A stretch of DNA of 64,000 nt from Myxococcus hansupus. GTDB lineage: Bacteria > Myxococcota > Myxococcia > Myxococcales > Myxococcaceae. Each line of letters begins with the position of its first letter. The stretch's first letter is position 1. The notes below the pieces were generated by a model. The model was not told the DNA's origin. It saw nothing but the letters and a program-made list of their open reading frames with translations, and did not search any database. Of the stretch, positions 20,258 through 32,664 are shown piece after piece. A program made the position numbers and the translations under genes. The stretch is taken from positions 248,001-312,000 of the forward strand of contig NZ_CP012109.1 of NCBI RefSeq assembly GCF_000280925.3, given 5' to 3'.

Positions 20258-21321
20258 TGGAGACTCCGGCGATTCCCGCTCCCGAGGCTGGCTCCGCGGT
20301 CCCCGCGTCCCTGCGTGGCATCCTGCCCGTGATGCTGGCGCTGCCCGTGTTGGCGCTGTTCCAGTGGCTGATGAGTGACGCGCCGTTCGCCTCCTACCTG
20401 CTGTCGGTGGTGGGGGTGAACATCATCCTGGCGGTCAGCCTCAACATCGTGAACGGGATGACGGGGCAGTTTTCCATTGGCCACGCGGGCTTCATGGCGG
20501 TGGGGGCGTACATCGCGGGCGTGATGTCGCTGAACCTCAAGGAGGTCGCGCTCTCGTTCCTGCCCGTGGCCGCCAGCGACCAGGTGTTCTTCGTTGCGTC
20601 GCTGCTGGTGGGCGGCCTGGCCGCGGCGCTGTGCGGCTTCCTGGTGGGCCTGCCGTCGCTGCGGCTGCGCGGGGACTACCTGGCCATCGTCACGCTGGGC
20701 TTCGGCGAAATCATCCGCGTGGTGGTGCAGAACACGGACGCCTTTGGACGCGCGCTGGGCCTGTCTGGCATTCCGCAGACCTCCACGCCGGCCATGGTGT
20801 ACTTCTGGGTGTTCCTCACCGTGCTGGTGGCCCGGCGCATCACCGGCTCCAGCCACGGCCGCAGCCTCTGGGCCATCCGCGAGGATGAGGTGGCCGCCGA
20901 GGCCATGGGCGTGGACACCACGGGCTACAAGGTCCGCGCGTTCGTCATCTCGTCGTTCTTCGCGGGCATCGCCGGCGGGCTGTTCGCGCACTTCGTGCCC
21001 ATCATCAACCCCGGCTCGTTCACCTTCGTGAAGTCGATGGAAATCGTCGTCATGGTGGTGCTGGGCGGCCTGGGCTCCACGACGGGCGCCATCGTCGCGG
21101 CGACCTTCCTCACGCTGCTGCCCGAGGGCCTGCGCTCGCTGTTCTCCGTGCTGGGCGCCGAGGGCAGCCTGGCGCAGCGGGTGGACCAGATCCGCATGCC
21201 CGTGTACGGCCTCTTGCTGGTGGTGCTGATGCTGGCGCGGCCCCAGGGCCTGTTCGGGACGAAGGAGATCTGGGACGTGTTGCCGCGGTGGATTCCCCGC
21301 AAGCGCAAGGGGCTGGCGTGA
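20257..21321 (+). CDS. livM: Branched-chain amino-acid ABC permease LivM
   Basis: This 354-residue membrane protein carries the family signature NIVNGMTGQFSIGHAGFMAVGAY near 65, GDYLAIVTLGFGEIIR near 143 and the EAA-like loop GRSLWAIREDEVAAEAMG near 205. Ten or so hydrophobic segments are visible. It pairs with LivH. The coding region ends in a tga that overlaps the GTG of livG. Confidence 0.94.
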
Positions 21322-22198
21322 GCGCGCTCGTGCAGGAGACGAAGGCGGAGGCAGGCGCACCGATGCTCCAGGCGGACGGGGTGAGCATCCAGTTCGGCGG
21401 CCTCAAGGCGCTGACGGACTTCAACCTCACCGTGCGGCAGGGCGACCTGCTGGGCCTCATCGGTCCCAACGGCGCGGGCAAGTCCACGGCGTTCAACGTG
21501 CTGACCGGCGTGTACCAGCCCACCCAGGGCGAGGTCCGCGTGGCCGGTCAGCGCGTGAATGGGTGGCTGCCGCATCAAATCAACCACCTGGGTCTGGCGC
21601 GCACCTTCCAGAACATCCGCCTGTTCCGCGCGCTCACCGCGTTGGACAACGTGAAGGTGGCGTGCCGGGCACAGGGCGCGCTGCACCCGGAGGGCGTGGG
21701 GCTGGGGGCGAAGGTGAAGGGCGCCTTCGCCAACTACCGCGACTGGTGGCGGGCGCTGCTGCTCACCCCGCGCTTCCAGCACGAGGAGCGGGAATTGACG
21801 CGGCAGGCGGAGCACCTGCTGGAGGTCATGGGCCTGTTCCACCGCCGTGACGAGGAGGCGCGCAACCTCCCCTACGGCGAGCAGCGCCGGCTGGAGATCG
21901 CGCGCGCGCTGGGCACGCAGCCCAAGGTGCTGCTGCTGGACGAGCCTGCGGCCGGCATGAACACCCGGGAGAAGGCGGACCTGATGGTGCTCATCCGCAA
22001 GCTCCGGGATGATTTCAATCTGGGCGTGCTCGTCATCGAGCACGACATGAAGCTGGTCATGGGCATCTGCGAGTTCATCACCGTGCTGGACCATGGCGAG
22101 ACGATTGCCCGCGGCGCGCCGGCGCAGGTGCGCAACGACCGCAAGGTCATCGAGGCGTACCTGGGCGACAGCTACCTGGAGAGCCACGGAGGGGCGGC

Positions 22199-22202
<4 letters not shown>
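21318..22202 (+). CDS. livG: Branched-chain amino-acid ABC ATPase LivG
   Basis: The start is set at the GTGA overlap with livM, giving 294 residues (MSALVQETKAEAG). It has Walker A GPNGAGKST, the Q-loop (LARTFQNIRLF), an ABC signature LPYGEQRRLEIARAL, Walker B VLLLDEPAAGMN and the switch His in VIEHDMKLVM. The C-terminal extension GAPAQVRNDRKVIEAYLGD is the LivG hallmark that distinguishes it from LivF. It energises LivHM. Confidence 0.94.
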
Positions 22203-22954
<752 letters not shown>

Positions 22955-23047
22955 GCAGTTGGGTCCCCCACGATGCGGCGTTCGTGGCGTTCCGCTCCGT
23001 CCTCTCGCTGACGCTCCGGAAGGCTCCGGCGCGCGTTGAAACTGGCT

Positions 23048-23064
23048 CCCGACTCAAAGTCGGG
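23048..23064 (+). terminator. Hairpin downstream of livF
   Basis: cccgact (23048-23054) and agtcggg (23058-23064) are perfectly complementary around a 3-base loop. It is the probable end of the liv transcript, or a leader hairpin of the next gene, whose ATG is 73 bases further on. Confidence 0.5.
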
Positions 23065-23136
23065 TAGTCAGCACCCAGGAAGTTCGACTAGCGTCAATCG
23101 ACGCACTGCGTTCAACCACACTCAGGAAGTGTGCCC

Positions 23137-23886
23137 ATGTCCCCGTTGTCCCGCCTTGTTGCAAGCCTCGCCACCCTCTCGCTCCTGTCCGCCGCGTGCG
23201 CCGGTATGCAGAAGCCTGAGAACCAGGAAGCCTCGTCGACCATCGAGGAGGTTCCCAACGAGGGCGGAGACGCGGTCCCCGCCGTTCAGTTCAACGTCCT
23301 GGAGGCCCCCGAGGGCTTCACCGTGAAGCTGCCTCCGATGGAGACTCCCATCGAGCCGACGCGCACGGAGGCCGCGCTTCCGAAGCGGACGGACAAGGCC
23401 ACGCTCGTCACGTATTCGGCCACCAAGGACGGTGTCAGCTACATCGTCAACTCGGTGGACTACCCGGAGGCGTTCGTCGCCACCGTCCCCGCCGAGGCAC
23501 TCATCAACGGTGGCATCCAGGGCATTGCCCAGCAGGTGAGTGGCGAGCTGAAGAGCTCCGAGGACATCACCCTGGATGGCTACCCGGGCAAGGCGTACAT
23601 GCTCGCGTCGCCGAGCGGCGAGGTGAAGGGCCGTAGCTTCCTGGTGGGGCCGCGCGTCTACAACCTCATCACCGTCTACAACGCGGCCATTGGCGCGCCG
23701 GGCGCGGATGAGTTCCTGAACTCGCTGACGCTCATCAACCCGCCGCCGCAGGTTGAGCGCCCGGCTCCCGCCGACGCCGACGCGGGCACGGATGCGGGCA
23801 CCGACGCCGCCGCCACGGACGCCGCGGGTGGTGAGGACGCGGGCACCGCGCCGGACGCGGGTGCTCGTAAGCGCCGCGCCAAGTAG
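23137..23886 (+). CDS. Lipoprotein of unknown function
   Basis: AGGAAG at 23124-23129 selects the ATG at 23137 over a GTG six bases earlier. The 249-residue protein has a lipoprotein signal (LLSAAC) and a folded centre (about 50-205) containing VQFNVLEAPEGFTVKLPPME and VSYIVNSVDYPEAF, ending with a PsbP/MOG1-like GADEFLNSLTLI. The C-terminal 45 residues are an Ala/Asp/Gly repeat (DAGTDAG, DAAG). The folded part resembles small lipoproteins that measure protein stability or stress, but I cannot name the family. A 13-bp-class hairpin follows 25 bases after the stop. Confidence 0.8.
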   Translation: MSPLSRLVASLATLSLLSAACAGMQKPENQEASSTIEEVPNEGGDAVPAVQFNVLEAPEGFTVKLPPMETPIEPTRTEAALPKRTDKATLVTYSATKDGVSYIVNSVDYPEAFVATVPAEALINGGIQGIAQQVSGELKSSEDITLDGYPGKAYMLASPSGEVKGRSFLVGPRVYNLITVYNAAIGAPGADEFLNSLTLINPPPQVERPAPADADAGTDAGTDAAATDAAGGEDAGTAPDAGARKRRAK

Positions 23887-23887
23887 A

Positions 23888-24440
23888 CCTTCGCGCACCG
23901 GTTGCCTCGCGGGCACGCTTCCCTTTGGGGAGCGTGCCCGTTGTGTTTTGGGGCGCTGGGTGGGTGGGGCGCGGGCTCATGGATGGCCACGGGCCTCGTT
24001 TCGGAACGCGAGCCGCTCCCTTCGCGCACCGGTTGCCTCGCGGGCACGCTTCCCTTTGGGGCGCTCGCTCGGTGGTTGGGGTACGGGCTCGGTGCCACGG
24101 GCCTCGTTTCGGAACGCGAGCCGCTCCCTTCGCGCACCGGTTGCCTCGGGGGCACGCTTCTCTCTGGGGCGGGCGCAGGGCCACGGGCCTCGTTTCGGAA
24201 CGCGAGTCGCTCCTTTCGCGCACCGGTTGCCTCGCGGCCACGCTTCCCTTTGGGGCGCTCGCCAGGTGGTTGGGGCGTGGGCGCAGGGCTACGGGCCTCG
24301 CCTCGGAACGCGAGTCGCTCCCTGCGCGCGCTTCTCTTTGGGGAACGTGCCCGCTGTGTATTGGGCACGGATAGCGCTGGGTGGGCGGGGCGCTGACTCA
24401 GTGCCGCAGGCCTCGTTTCAGAACGCGAGCCGCTCGGTGG
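23888..24440. repeat. Degenerate tandem repeat array, about five units of 85-130 bp
   Basis: The block ccttcgcgcaccggttgcct, followed by a g/c-rich cacgcttccctttgggg, starts at 23888, 24018, 24127 and 24212, with a decayed copy near 24319. Each unit also holds acgggcctcgtttcggaacg followed by cgagccgctcc, near 23988, 24096, 24182, 24288 and 24408. Spacing varies (130, 109, 85 and 107 bp) because a G-rich middle part differs in length. The first unit contains the complete terminator stem; later units keep only the inner CCC-TTT-GGG. Both strands stay open across it, producing false proline/arginine-rich ORFs. Confidence 0.85.
23911..23939 (+). terminator. Terminator hairpin, first unit of the repeat array
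   Basis: gggcacgct (23911-23919) and agcgtgccc (23931-23939) pair exactly. The inner ccc/ggg around a TTT loop extends the stem past one T-G wobble. A T-rich stretch (gttgtgtttt) follows. It ends the lipoprotein transcript. Confidence 0.75.
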
Positions 24441-24501
24441 ATAGGGCTCCGCGCGGTGGGGATGCCGCGCTTGGGTTCCGTGTGCATGAGGGTGCGCCCG
24501 C

Positions 24502-24539
24502 GCTCGCTGGGGCCGCCGGTGCTCGCTGGGGCCGCCGGT
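24502..24539. repeat. Exact 19-bp tandem duplication
   Basis: gctcgctggggccgccggt occurs twice back to back (24502-24520 and 24521-24539) in the non-coding stretch between the repeat array and the MopE-like gene terminator. Confidence 0.85.
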
Positions 24540-24672
24540 ACTTGGGCGACGCTCCGCGTGGCGAGCGCAGCGCGCGAATCCCTTGGAACGGGCACAGCGG
24601 CCGGGAAGGGGTTCGCGTGGTTGTGTTTCGGGGAGCCCCGTCCGCGCTGCTTCTGCTGCGCGGGTTTGCCCC

Positions 24673-24705
24673 GCATCCGCCGCGCTGTCGGCGCGCGGCG
24701 GATGC
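24673..24705 (-). terminator. Terminator of the MopE-like lipoprotein gene
   Basis: gcatccgccgcgc (24673-24685) and gcgcggcggatgc (24693-24705) form a perfect 13-bp stem with a 7-base loop, 11 bases after the stop codon of the minus-strand gene. The remaining stretch 24441-24716 holds no gene. Confidence 0.8.
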
Positions 24706-24716
24706 GTCACGGTTGC

Positions 24717-26786
24717 TCACTGCGGCCAGTGGAAGATCTGGCCATTCTCGCCAGCAATCCAAAGGTCCGCGGGGCTGGTGCCGGCGATGTCCCTGAACCG
24801 GGCGCTCGTGTTCTCGTGGATGATCTGCCACTGCGTGCCGTCGTACCGGTAGACGCGGCCGTTGAGCGCGGTGACGTAGACGGAGTTGGCGCCAAACGCG
24901 ATGACGGACGTCAGGCTCTCATTGTACGTATTGGGGAAGGGCATTCGGCTCCACCTGCTGCCATCCCAGCGAACCACCGAGTTCGAGCCGCTATGGAAAT
25001 CGCCAACGGCGAATGCGAGCTTGTCGTTCACCACCCAGACGCCCAGAAGTTTTCCGAGGTTGGAGATGGTGCTTTGGACATCCTCGGTCTGCCACGGGCT
25101 GTTGCCGTCGGTGTATCGATAGATGCGGGGCCTGGTGTTGCCGGTGTCAAAGCCGCCAACCGCGAACAGCGCTGCCCGTGAGCGGCCGTGGACGTCGTAC
25201 AGCGGCGCAACGGTCGAGGGCCAGAACGTCAGTGACGCCGCGCCGGTCCCACCGTTCCAAGCGAAGGTCACCCCCTGGTTGTTCGCGAAGGTCGACGTGA
25301 CGCCGTGAATCTCCAGTTCACCGTTGTGTCGGAATCCGACGAGTCCTTGTACGACGTTGTTCAGTTGGTGGGCCTGGGTGCAGGCGTTCTCGCTTCGGAC
25401 GAAGTACCTGAGCAGACCCGAGGACGAAGAGCCCATGTGTGCGCGGCCCAGGTTCGCCATGTCCGTCCAGACGGCGTTGTAGCCAGGGTCGTTGTTGCCG
25501 CATCCCGAACCCGCGGGGCTGAGCTGGAAGGTCGTCGAGCCAGGCGTGAGGACGGCGACGCCGCCCATGTTGCCCACGACCGTCACATCTCCCGGCGTCT
25601 CACTGACGATGGACCGCCACTGTCGCTCCGGCGCGCCCACGAGCCGGCTCACGAAGCTGGCGCCCGCCTCCGGGCACACGCCGGGGCCATCGGACGTTCC
25701 ATCGCAGTTGTTGTCCAGGCCGTCGCAGATTTCAGTCGCACCCGGATGCGTGAACGGGTTGCCGTCGTTGCAGTCGTCACCCTGGTTGACGTACCCGGCT
25801 CCCGGCGAGACGCAAGTCGTGACGGCCGTGCCACTGCCAAATCCGTCGCCGTCTTCATCCACGTACCAGTTGCTGGGAGGGATCGTGGCCTCGCACGTCG
25901 TGCCCGTCTGCGCGGCGTCACAGACCTGCGTGCCGGGGCACTGGCCCGCCGCCTCGCAGGCGGTGCCAAGCAGCGGGAACGTCTCATCGATGTTCCCATC
26001 GCAGTTGTCATCCACGCCGTTGCAGAGCTCGGGGGCGCCGGGGCGGATGCTGGGGTTGGTGTCGTCGCAGTCATCCGCGGGCCCCAGGACGTAGCCGGCG
26101 CCGATGCCCGCGCAGAACGCGACCGCCTCCGCGTGCATGTCACCCCGGCCGTCCTGGTCCCTGTCGGGATAGGCGTAGACGGGAGCCGGCGCGTTGCAGA
26201 TGACGCCGCCGTCCTGGCCGCACGCGCGGGTGCCGGGGCAGTTCTCGCCCTCCGTGCAGCTCTGGCCCAGGGAGAGCTCCACCTGGTCCGAGATGCCATT
26301 GCAGTTGTCATCCACGTCGTTGCAGAGCTCCACCGCGCCGGGGTGGATCGCCGCGTTGTTGTCGTTGCAGTCCGTGCCGCCGGTGAGCACGCTGACGTAA
26401 CCGTCGCCGTCAGCGTCCGTGGCCTGGAGCGACAGCGTCACTGGGACGGACTCGCCGGGCGTCAGCGTCGCGAGCGCCGAGCTGTTCACCACGGGGGTGC
26501 CCGTCTCGCAGCTTTGTTCGTGCGCGAAGGCTTCGATTCGAACGGAGCTGCCCCAGTCGCTGGGCGCGATCACCGCGGCGACCAGGGAGCCCCCTTGGGG
26601 ACGTGAACCCTTGCCGGGGACGGGCGTGGAGAGCTCTCTTCCACTCGCCTCGTCCCGGGCCTTCACGAGCACACAGCCAGGAAGAAAGCCCGAGTAATTC
26701 ACCGTGACTTTCACAGCACCGGGGCTTTCATCCTTCTTACAGCCGGCGAGTGCGAGGAGCGGGAGGAGCACCAGGATGCGTCGCAT
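24717..26786 (-). CDS. Lipoprotein with MopE-type metal-binding repeats and beta-propeller-like C-terminus
   Basis: This 689-residue protein has a lipoprotein signal (LLPLLALAGC). After an N-terminal beta domain there are three MopE/putative metal-binding repeats (about 120-165, 205-262 and 305-352). Each has the pattern DxDGDG...DCND...HPGA.E.C..xDDNCDG, with paired cysteines and calcium-type Asp clusters. The C-terminal 320 residues (WRSIVSETPGDVTVVGN..., SRWSRMPFPN, GTQWQIIHENTS, DLWIAGENGQIFHW) look like a six- or seven-bladed propeller. MopE relatives bind copper, others calcium. It probably sits on the outer membrane; the function is unknown. Confidence 0.85.
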   Translation of the reverse strand: MRRILVLLPLLALAGCKKDESPGAVKVTVNYSGFLPGCVLVKARDEASGRELSTPVPGKGSRPQGGSLVAAVIAPSDWGSSVRIEAFAHEQSCETGTPVVNSSALATLTPGESVPVTLSLQATDADGDGYVSVLTGGTDCNDNNAAIHPGAVELCNDVDDNCNGISDQVELSLGQSCTEGENCPGTRACGQDGGVICNAPAPVYAYPDRDQDGRGDMHAEAVAFCAGIGAGYVLGPADDCDDTNPSIRPGAPELCNGVDDNCDGNIDETFPLLGTACEAAGQCPGTQVCDAAQTGTTCEATIPPSNWYVDEDGDGFGSGTAVTTCVSPGAGYVNQGDDCNDGNPFTHPGATEICDGLDNNCDGTSDGPGVCPEAGASFVSRLVGAPERQWRSIVSETPGDVTVVGNMGGVAVLTPGSTTFQLSPAGSGCGNNDPGYNAVWTDMANLGRAHMGSSSSGLLRYFVRSENACTQAHQLNNVVQGLVGFRHNGELEIHGVTSTFANNQGVTFAWNGGTGAASLTFWPSTVAPLYDVHGRSRAALFAVGGFDTGNTRPRIYRYTDGNSPWQTEDVQSTISNLGKLLGVWVVNDKLAFAVGDFHSGSNSVVRWDGSRWSRMPFPNTYNESLTSVIAFGANSVYVTALNGRVYRYDGTQWQIIHENTSARFRDIAGTSPADLWIAGENGQIFHWPQ

Positions 26787-26840
26787 GGCGCGGAGTCTAC
26801 CGTGTCCCCGCCATGCAGGCGCGTCCTCGCTCGCGCGGCG

Positions 26841-27458
26841 CTACCTCACGGACGGGAAGTCCGAGTAAACGACGTCCAGTCGTGTGTCGGTGGCGATGCT
26901 GGCGGGGGTCACCAGCTCCAGGTCGCTGGGGACACGCTTGCCGTAGCGCTCACGAAGCTGCTGCTCCAGGCCTTTCACTCGGAGCGAGTCCAGCCGCTCC
27001 ATCTTCCCGTACTCCACGCCGGCGCCTTGGGCGTAGGCCTTGCGCACCAGCTCCGAGCAGTACATCGCGTCGTCGCCCCACTCGAAGCGCCAGTCATACG
27101 GCTTGCCCAGGTGGGCCTTCGCCGCCGCCACGGCGTGTTGCCGCTGCGCCTCGCTCAGGGCCTGGGGCCGCAGCACCAGGATGGCGCCCTTCACGCCTCG
27201 GGCCTTCCACTTCGAGAAGCGGATGCGTTGCACGGGTTGTACGGCCTCCACCACCCACGCGCCTTGCTCCGTCACCTCCACGATACCCACGTGTGACAGA
27301 GGGCTCTGCGTGGCTTGCTGGATGGGCTGTGACTGCGCCGAGCGCGAGGTGTGTAGGACGATGTCGCCCGTCTGAAGTCGGGCTTCCAGGTCCTCGCGTG
27401 GCGCGGCGACCGCGTCGTGGGCACCGAGCCACACCCACAGCATGATCAGCCATCGCAT
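26841..27458 (-). CDS. YiiX/YebB-like NlpC/P60-superfamily cysteine peptidase or amidase
   Basis: AAAGGA six bases before the ATG sets the start at MRWLIMLW, giving 205 residues with a Sec signal ending VAAP. The mature part reads LQTGDIVLHTSRSAQSQPI, then SPLSHVGIVEV (catalytic His in the permuted papain-like fold) and DAMYCSELVRKAY (catalytic Cys). That Gly-Asp-Ile and YCSEL pattern is typical of YiiX/Orthopox-type permuted NlpC/P60 proteins. These cleave amide or thioester bonds in lipids or peptides. Periplasmic. The substrate is unknown. Confidence 0.85.
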   Translation of the reverse strand: MRWLIMLWVWLGAHDAVAAPREDLEARLQTGDIVLHTSRSAQSQPIQQATQSPLSHVGIVEVTEQGAWVVEAVQPVQRIRFSKWKARGVKGAILVLRPQALSEAQRQHAVAAAKAHLGKPYDWRFEWGDDAMYCSELVRKAYAQGAGVEYGKMERLDSLRVKGLEQQLRERYGKRVPSDLELVTPASIATDTRLDVVYSDFPSVR

Positions 27459-27555
27459 CGACGTGTCCTTTCGCGTGTTTATCTGTCTCACCCGCGCGGA
27501 ATTGCACCGCCGATGCCAGCCACCACCCGCCACGGCGCCAAAGCCGGGTGTGGCT

Positions 27556-29512
<1,957 letters not shown>

Positions 29513-29582
29513 AGAGGCGCGAGGCGGCAGGTGACGCTTCCGTCCCTGCCGCCAGCGCGCCGTCATCCAGCGCGCGGGTGAA

Positions 29583-31016
29583 TCAGTACGCCTTGGAGAA
29601 CACGATGCGGCCCGGCGAGGACTCGCCGGTGACGACGCACTTGCCCGGCTCCTGCTTGAGGTCGAAGGGACGGCAGCGCGTCGTCAGGCCCGTCTCCTCC
29701 TTGATGCGCGCCTCCACCTTGGGGTCCAGGTTCCAGTGCGCCAGCAGGAAGCCCTGGTCCGCCTTCTCCTTCAGCTCCTCGTAGGAGTTGACCTCGAAGG
29801 TGTGCGAGTCGCGGAAGGACTTGGCCTTGTTGAACAGGTCCGACTGCATGGCGTCCAGCATGGCCTGGGCCTTGGAGACGGCCTCGTCCAGCGACACGAA
29901 CTCCTTCTGGCGCAGGTCGCGGCGCACCATGACGCAGGAGTTCTTCGCCAGGTCCTTGGGGCCCACTTCGATGCGCAGACACGTGCCGATGAGCTCGTGC
30001 TCGTTGTACTTGAAGCCCGGGCTCTTGGAGTCGTCGTCGTCCAGCACCACGCCCAGGCCGGCCTTGCGCAGGTCCGCGGCCAGCGCGTTCGTCTTCTCCA
30101 GCACCTGCGCCTTCTCCGCGTCGGAGGCCTTGCCGAAGATGGGGATGATGACCACGTGCGTGGCCGCCAGCTTCGGCGGGACGATGAGGCCGGCGTCATC
30201 CGAGTGGGTCATGATGAGACCGCCGATGAGGCGCGTGGACACGCCCCAGGACGTCTGCCACACGTGGTGCATCTTGCCGTCGCGGCCCTGGAACTGGGTG
30301 TCGAAGGCCTTGGCGAAGTTCTGTCCCAGGTTGTGGCTGGTGCCGGCCTGGAGCGCCTTCTTGTCCTGCATCATCGCTTCGATGCTGTAGGTGCGCAGCG
30401 CGCCGGCGAAGCGCTCGGACTCCGACTTCTGGCCCGTCATGACCGGCATCGCCATGTAGTCCTCGGCGAAGGCCCGGTAGACCTCCAGCATCTGCCGGGT
30501 CTCCTTCTCCGCGTCCTCTTCCGTCTCGTGACAGGTGTGGCCTTCCTGCCAGAGGAACTCGGTGGTGCGCAGGAACAGGCGCGTGCGCATCTCCCAGCGC
30601 ATCACGTTCGCCCACTGGTTGAGCAGCATCGGGAGGTCCCGGTAGCTCTGAATCCACTTGGCGAAGCTGCGGTTGATGATGGTCTCACTGGTGGGCCGGA
30701 TGACGTAGGGCTCCTCCAGCTTCGAGCCACCCGCGTGGGTGACGACGGCGAGCTGCGGGTTGAAGCCCTCGACGTGCTCGGCTTCCTTCTTCAGGTAGCT
30801 CTCGGGGATGAGCAGCGGGAAGTAGGCGTTCTTGTGGCCCAGTTCCTTGAACTTGGTGTCCAGGACGCGCTGCATGTTCTCCCACAGCGCATAGCCGTTG
30901 GGCCGGATGACCATGCAGCCCTTCACGTCCGAGTAGTCGGCGAGCTTCGCCTTCTGGACCAGGTCGACGTACCACTCGGAAAAGCCCTTCTCGCGGGGCG
31001 TGAGCTTCTCGGCCAT
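29583..31016 (-). CDS. proS: Prolyl-tRNA synthetase, archaeal/eukaryotic type
   Basis: The start is ATG at [11 protein letters not shown] (477 residues); the longer frame uses TTG. Class II signatures are clear: motif 2 [22 protein letters not shown] and the proline pocket [10 protein letters not shown]. The anticodon-binding domain (about 285-400) is followed by the zinc-binding-like C-terminal domain ending FSKAY, which marks the ProRS3 group (Thermus, archaea) and not the E. coli type with an editing insertion. It charges tRNA-Pro in the cytosol. Without the INS editing domain, Ala-tRNA-Pro clearance would need a separate protein. Confidence 0.95.
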   Translation of the reverse strand: MAEKLTPREKGFSEWYVDLVQKAKLADYSDVKGCMVIRPNGYALWENMQRVLDTKFKELGHKNAYFPLLIPESYLKKEAEHVEGFNPQLAVVTHAGGSKLEEPYVIRPTSETIINRSFAKWIQSYRDLPMLLNQWANVMRWEMRTRLFLRTTEFLWQEGHTCHETEEDAEKETRQMLEVYRAFAEDYMAMPVMTGQKSESERFAGALRTYSIEAMMQDKKALQAGTSHNLGQNFAKAFDTQFQGRDGKMHHVWQTSWGVSTRLIGGLIMTHSDDAGLIVPPKLAATHVVIIPIFGKASDAEKAQVLEKTNALAADLRKAGLGVVLDDDDSKSPGFKYNEHELIGTCLRIEVGPKDLAKNSCVMVRRDLRQKEFVSLDEAVSKAQAMLDAMQSDLFNKAKSFRDSHTFEVNSYEELKEKADQGFLLAHWNLDPKVEARIKEETGLTTRCRPFDLKQEPGKCVVTGESSPGRIVFSKAY

Positions 31017-31191
31017 GTGCGGAGCACCCTTCAAAAGTCGTGGAAAGAGGACGGTTGCCTACGCCGGGGCCACCCGGAAATCAACGGCCCCGTCGCCCTG
31101 GCAGGCGCTGGGTCCCTTCCGGACAGGATTGATTTTTCGACCCGAGGTCAGAATAATGAGTTGAGGTCGAATCCACTTCCAGGGGGCAGTC

Positions 31192-31866
31192 ATGTTTCGC
31201 CAGGTGGCCGAGGGCGTGTACGTCTTCACGGTGCAGTTCCAGATGGGCGTCATGGACTTGGGAGGCCGGATGACGGCTGTCCGCTTGCCGGACGGAGGGC
31301 TGTGGTTGCACTCGCCCGTTCGCTTCAGTCCGGAGGCGCGGGCGGCGGTGGACGCGCTCGGGCCGGTACGCTTCCTGGTGGCGCCCAACCTGATGCACCA
31401 CGTGTCCCTGGGGGACTGGGCGGAGGCCTATCCGGACGCGAAGGTGGCGGCGCCCGCGGGGCTGCGGCGCAAGCGGTCCGACTTGCGCATCGATGTGACG
31501 CTGGGTGACACGGCCGAGGCCGCCTGGGCACCCGTGTTGGAGCAGGTGTTCGTCCAGGGGATGCCGAAGTTGGACGAGCTGCTCTTCTTCCACCGCCCCA
31601 GCCGGACGCTGCTCGTCACCGACCTGGCATTCAACATCCACCAGACGGGTTCGTGGTTCACCCGCCTGTACCTGAAGATGAACCGCGCGTGGCAGCGGTT
31701 GTCGCCCACGCTGCTGACGCGCTCCCTCGTCAAGGACCGGGAGGCCCTGCGGGCGTCACTGGCGCGCGTCCTGGCGTGGGACGTGGAGCGCGTGGTGGTC
31801 TGCCACGGCGACGTGCTGGAGCAAGGCGGTCAGGAGGCGGTGCGCGATGCCCTCGCCCGGCTCTAG
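31192..31866 (+). CDS. DUF4336/metallo-beta-lactamase-like protein
   Basis: This 224-residue protein begins MFRQVAEGVYVFTVQFQ. It has a degenerate metallo-beta-lactamase layout: VRLPDGGLWLHSPVRF, VAPNLMHHVSLGDW (in place of HxHxDH), LLVTDLAFNIH and VVVCHGDVLE near the end. It matches DUF4336, whose biochemical role is unknown. The full HxHxDH motif is missing, so metal hydrolase activity is doubtful. The 3' end overlaps the TetR-family gene by 20 bases, which suggests coupling. Confidence 0.82.
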   Translation: MFRQVAEGVYVFTVQFQMGVMDLGGRMTAVRLPDGGLWLHSPVRFSPEARAAVDALGPVRFLVAPNLMHHVSLGDWAEAYPDAKVAAPAGLRRKRSDLRIDVTLGDTAEAAWAPVLEQVFVQGMPKLDELLFFHRPSRTLLVTDLAFNIHQTGSWFTRLYLKMNRAWQRLSPTLLTRSLVKDREALRASLARVLAWDVERVVVCHGDVLEQGGQEAVRDALARL

Positions 31867-32593
31867 TGGTGGTGGTGGCCGCAGGGCCGCGCCGGGGCGC
31901 CGCCGTGCCCCCGCTGTGCCCGCCGCACCCGCACCGGGAGTGGTGGCGTCGAGCTCGAGCGAGCCCTCCGAGCGCGAGGCGCGCAAGGCACGGCGTCAGG
32001 AAGGGCGCCGCCAGGCCATTCTCGCCGCGGCCCGGGCCGTGCTCGTCCAAGGCGGGGTGTTGGGGTTGACCCTGGAGGCCGTGGCGGCGGAGGCGGACTT
32101 GAGCAAGCCTTCACTTTTCTACTACTTCCGCTCGAAGGAGGACCTCGTCGGCGCGTTGGCGGTGGAGGGGTTGGCGCGCGAGGTGAAGGTGCTGGAGGCG
32201 GCGGTGGTGTCCGCCGCCAGCGGAGTGGAGGCGCTGGCCGCGCTGGTTCGGGCCCGGGTGGATTTGTACGCCGAGGACCTGGACGGCTTCCGCGTCGTCT
32301 ACCTGTGGCCACAGTTGGTGGGGCGTCAGTCGGAGGCCCATCAGGCGCGGGTGCTGGCGCTGAGTGGACAGCTCAATGATGTTCTGGAGGCCCGGCTGCA
32401 GGCGGATGCCCGCGCGGGCCGGCTGGCCCCGGGGCTCCAGCCGCGTCGCCTGGCGAACGTGGCCTGGGCCACGGCGCAGGGGGTGCTGTCGCTGGTGGCC
32501 GGATTGGAGCACTCCGGGGTGGGGACCCGCTACACGCTGTCGCAACTGCGTGACGAAGCCTGTGCGGTATTGCTGCGCAGTGGCGGCCGTTAG
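31847..32593 (+). CDS. TetR-family transcriptional regulator
   Basis: The ATG at 31847 overlaps the previous gene and gives 248 residues with a 40-residue Pro/Ala/Ser leader; a GTG start near residue 32 is possible. The helix-turn-helix region is RRQAILAAARAVLVQGGVLGLTLEAVAAEADLSKPSLFYYF-type (key part LSKPSLFYYFRSKEDLV). The C-terminal ligand-binding half (about 110-245) is Ala/Leu-rich. It probably represses its own operon with the DUF4336 gene; ligand unknown. Confidence 0.88.
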   Translation: MPSPGSSGGGGRRAAPGRRRAPAVPAAPAPGVVASSSSEPSEREARKARRQEGRRQAILAAARAVLVQGGVLGLTLEAVAAEADLSKPSLFYYFRSKEDLVGALAVEGLAREVKVLEAAVVSAASGVEALAALVRARVDLYAEDLDGFRVVYLWPQLVGRQSEAHQARVLALSGQLNDVLEARLQADARAGRLAPGLQPRRLANVAWATAQGVLSLVAGLEHSGVGTRYTLSQLRDEACAVLLRSGGR

Positions 32594-32664
32594 GACGGCT
32601 GTGAAGGATGGGAGCGACGCGCTATGTAGAGGGCCTCCTTTTCCGACGTTTTCTCGGAGGCTTC

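Noticed and set aside
23888-24440. CRISPR-like array
   Set aside because: Repeats are long, degenerate and unequal, and the spacers also repeat (with cgtttcggaacgcgag motifs), so this is no CRISPR.
23676-24710. A 344-codon proline/arginine-rich frame across the repeat array, and three plus-strand frames
   Set aside because: They overlap the end of a real gene or just follow repeats without stops. All frames change together with the repeats and none has a start signal.
29736-31508. A 590-codon plus-strand frame
   Set aside because: Shadow of proS, with GHD/Arg-rich composition and no motif.
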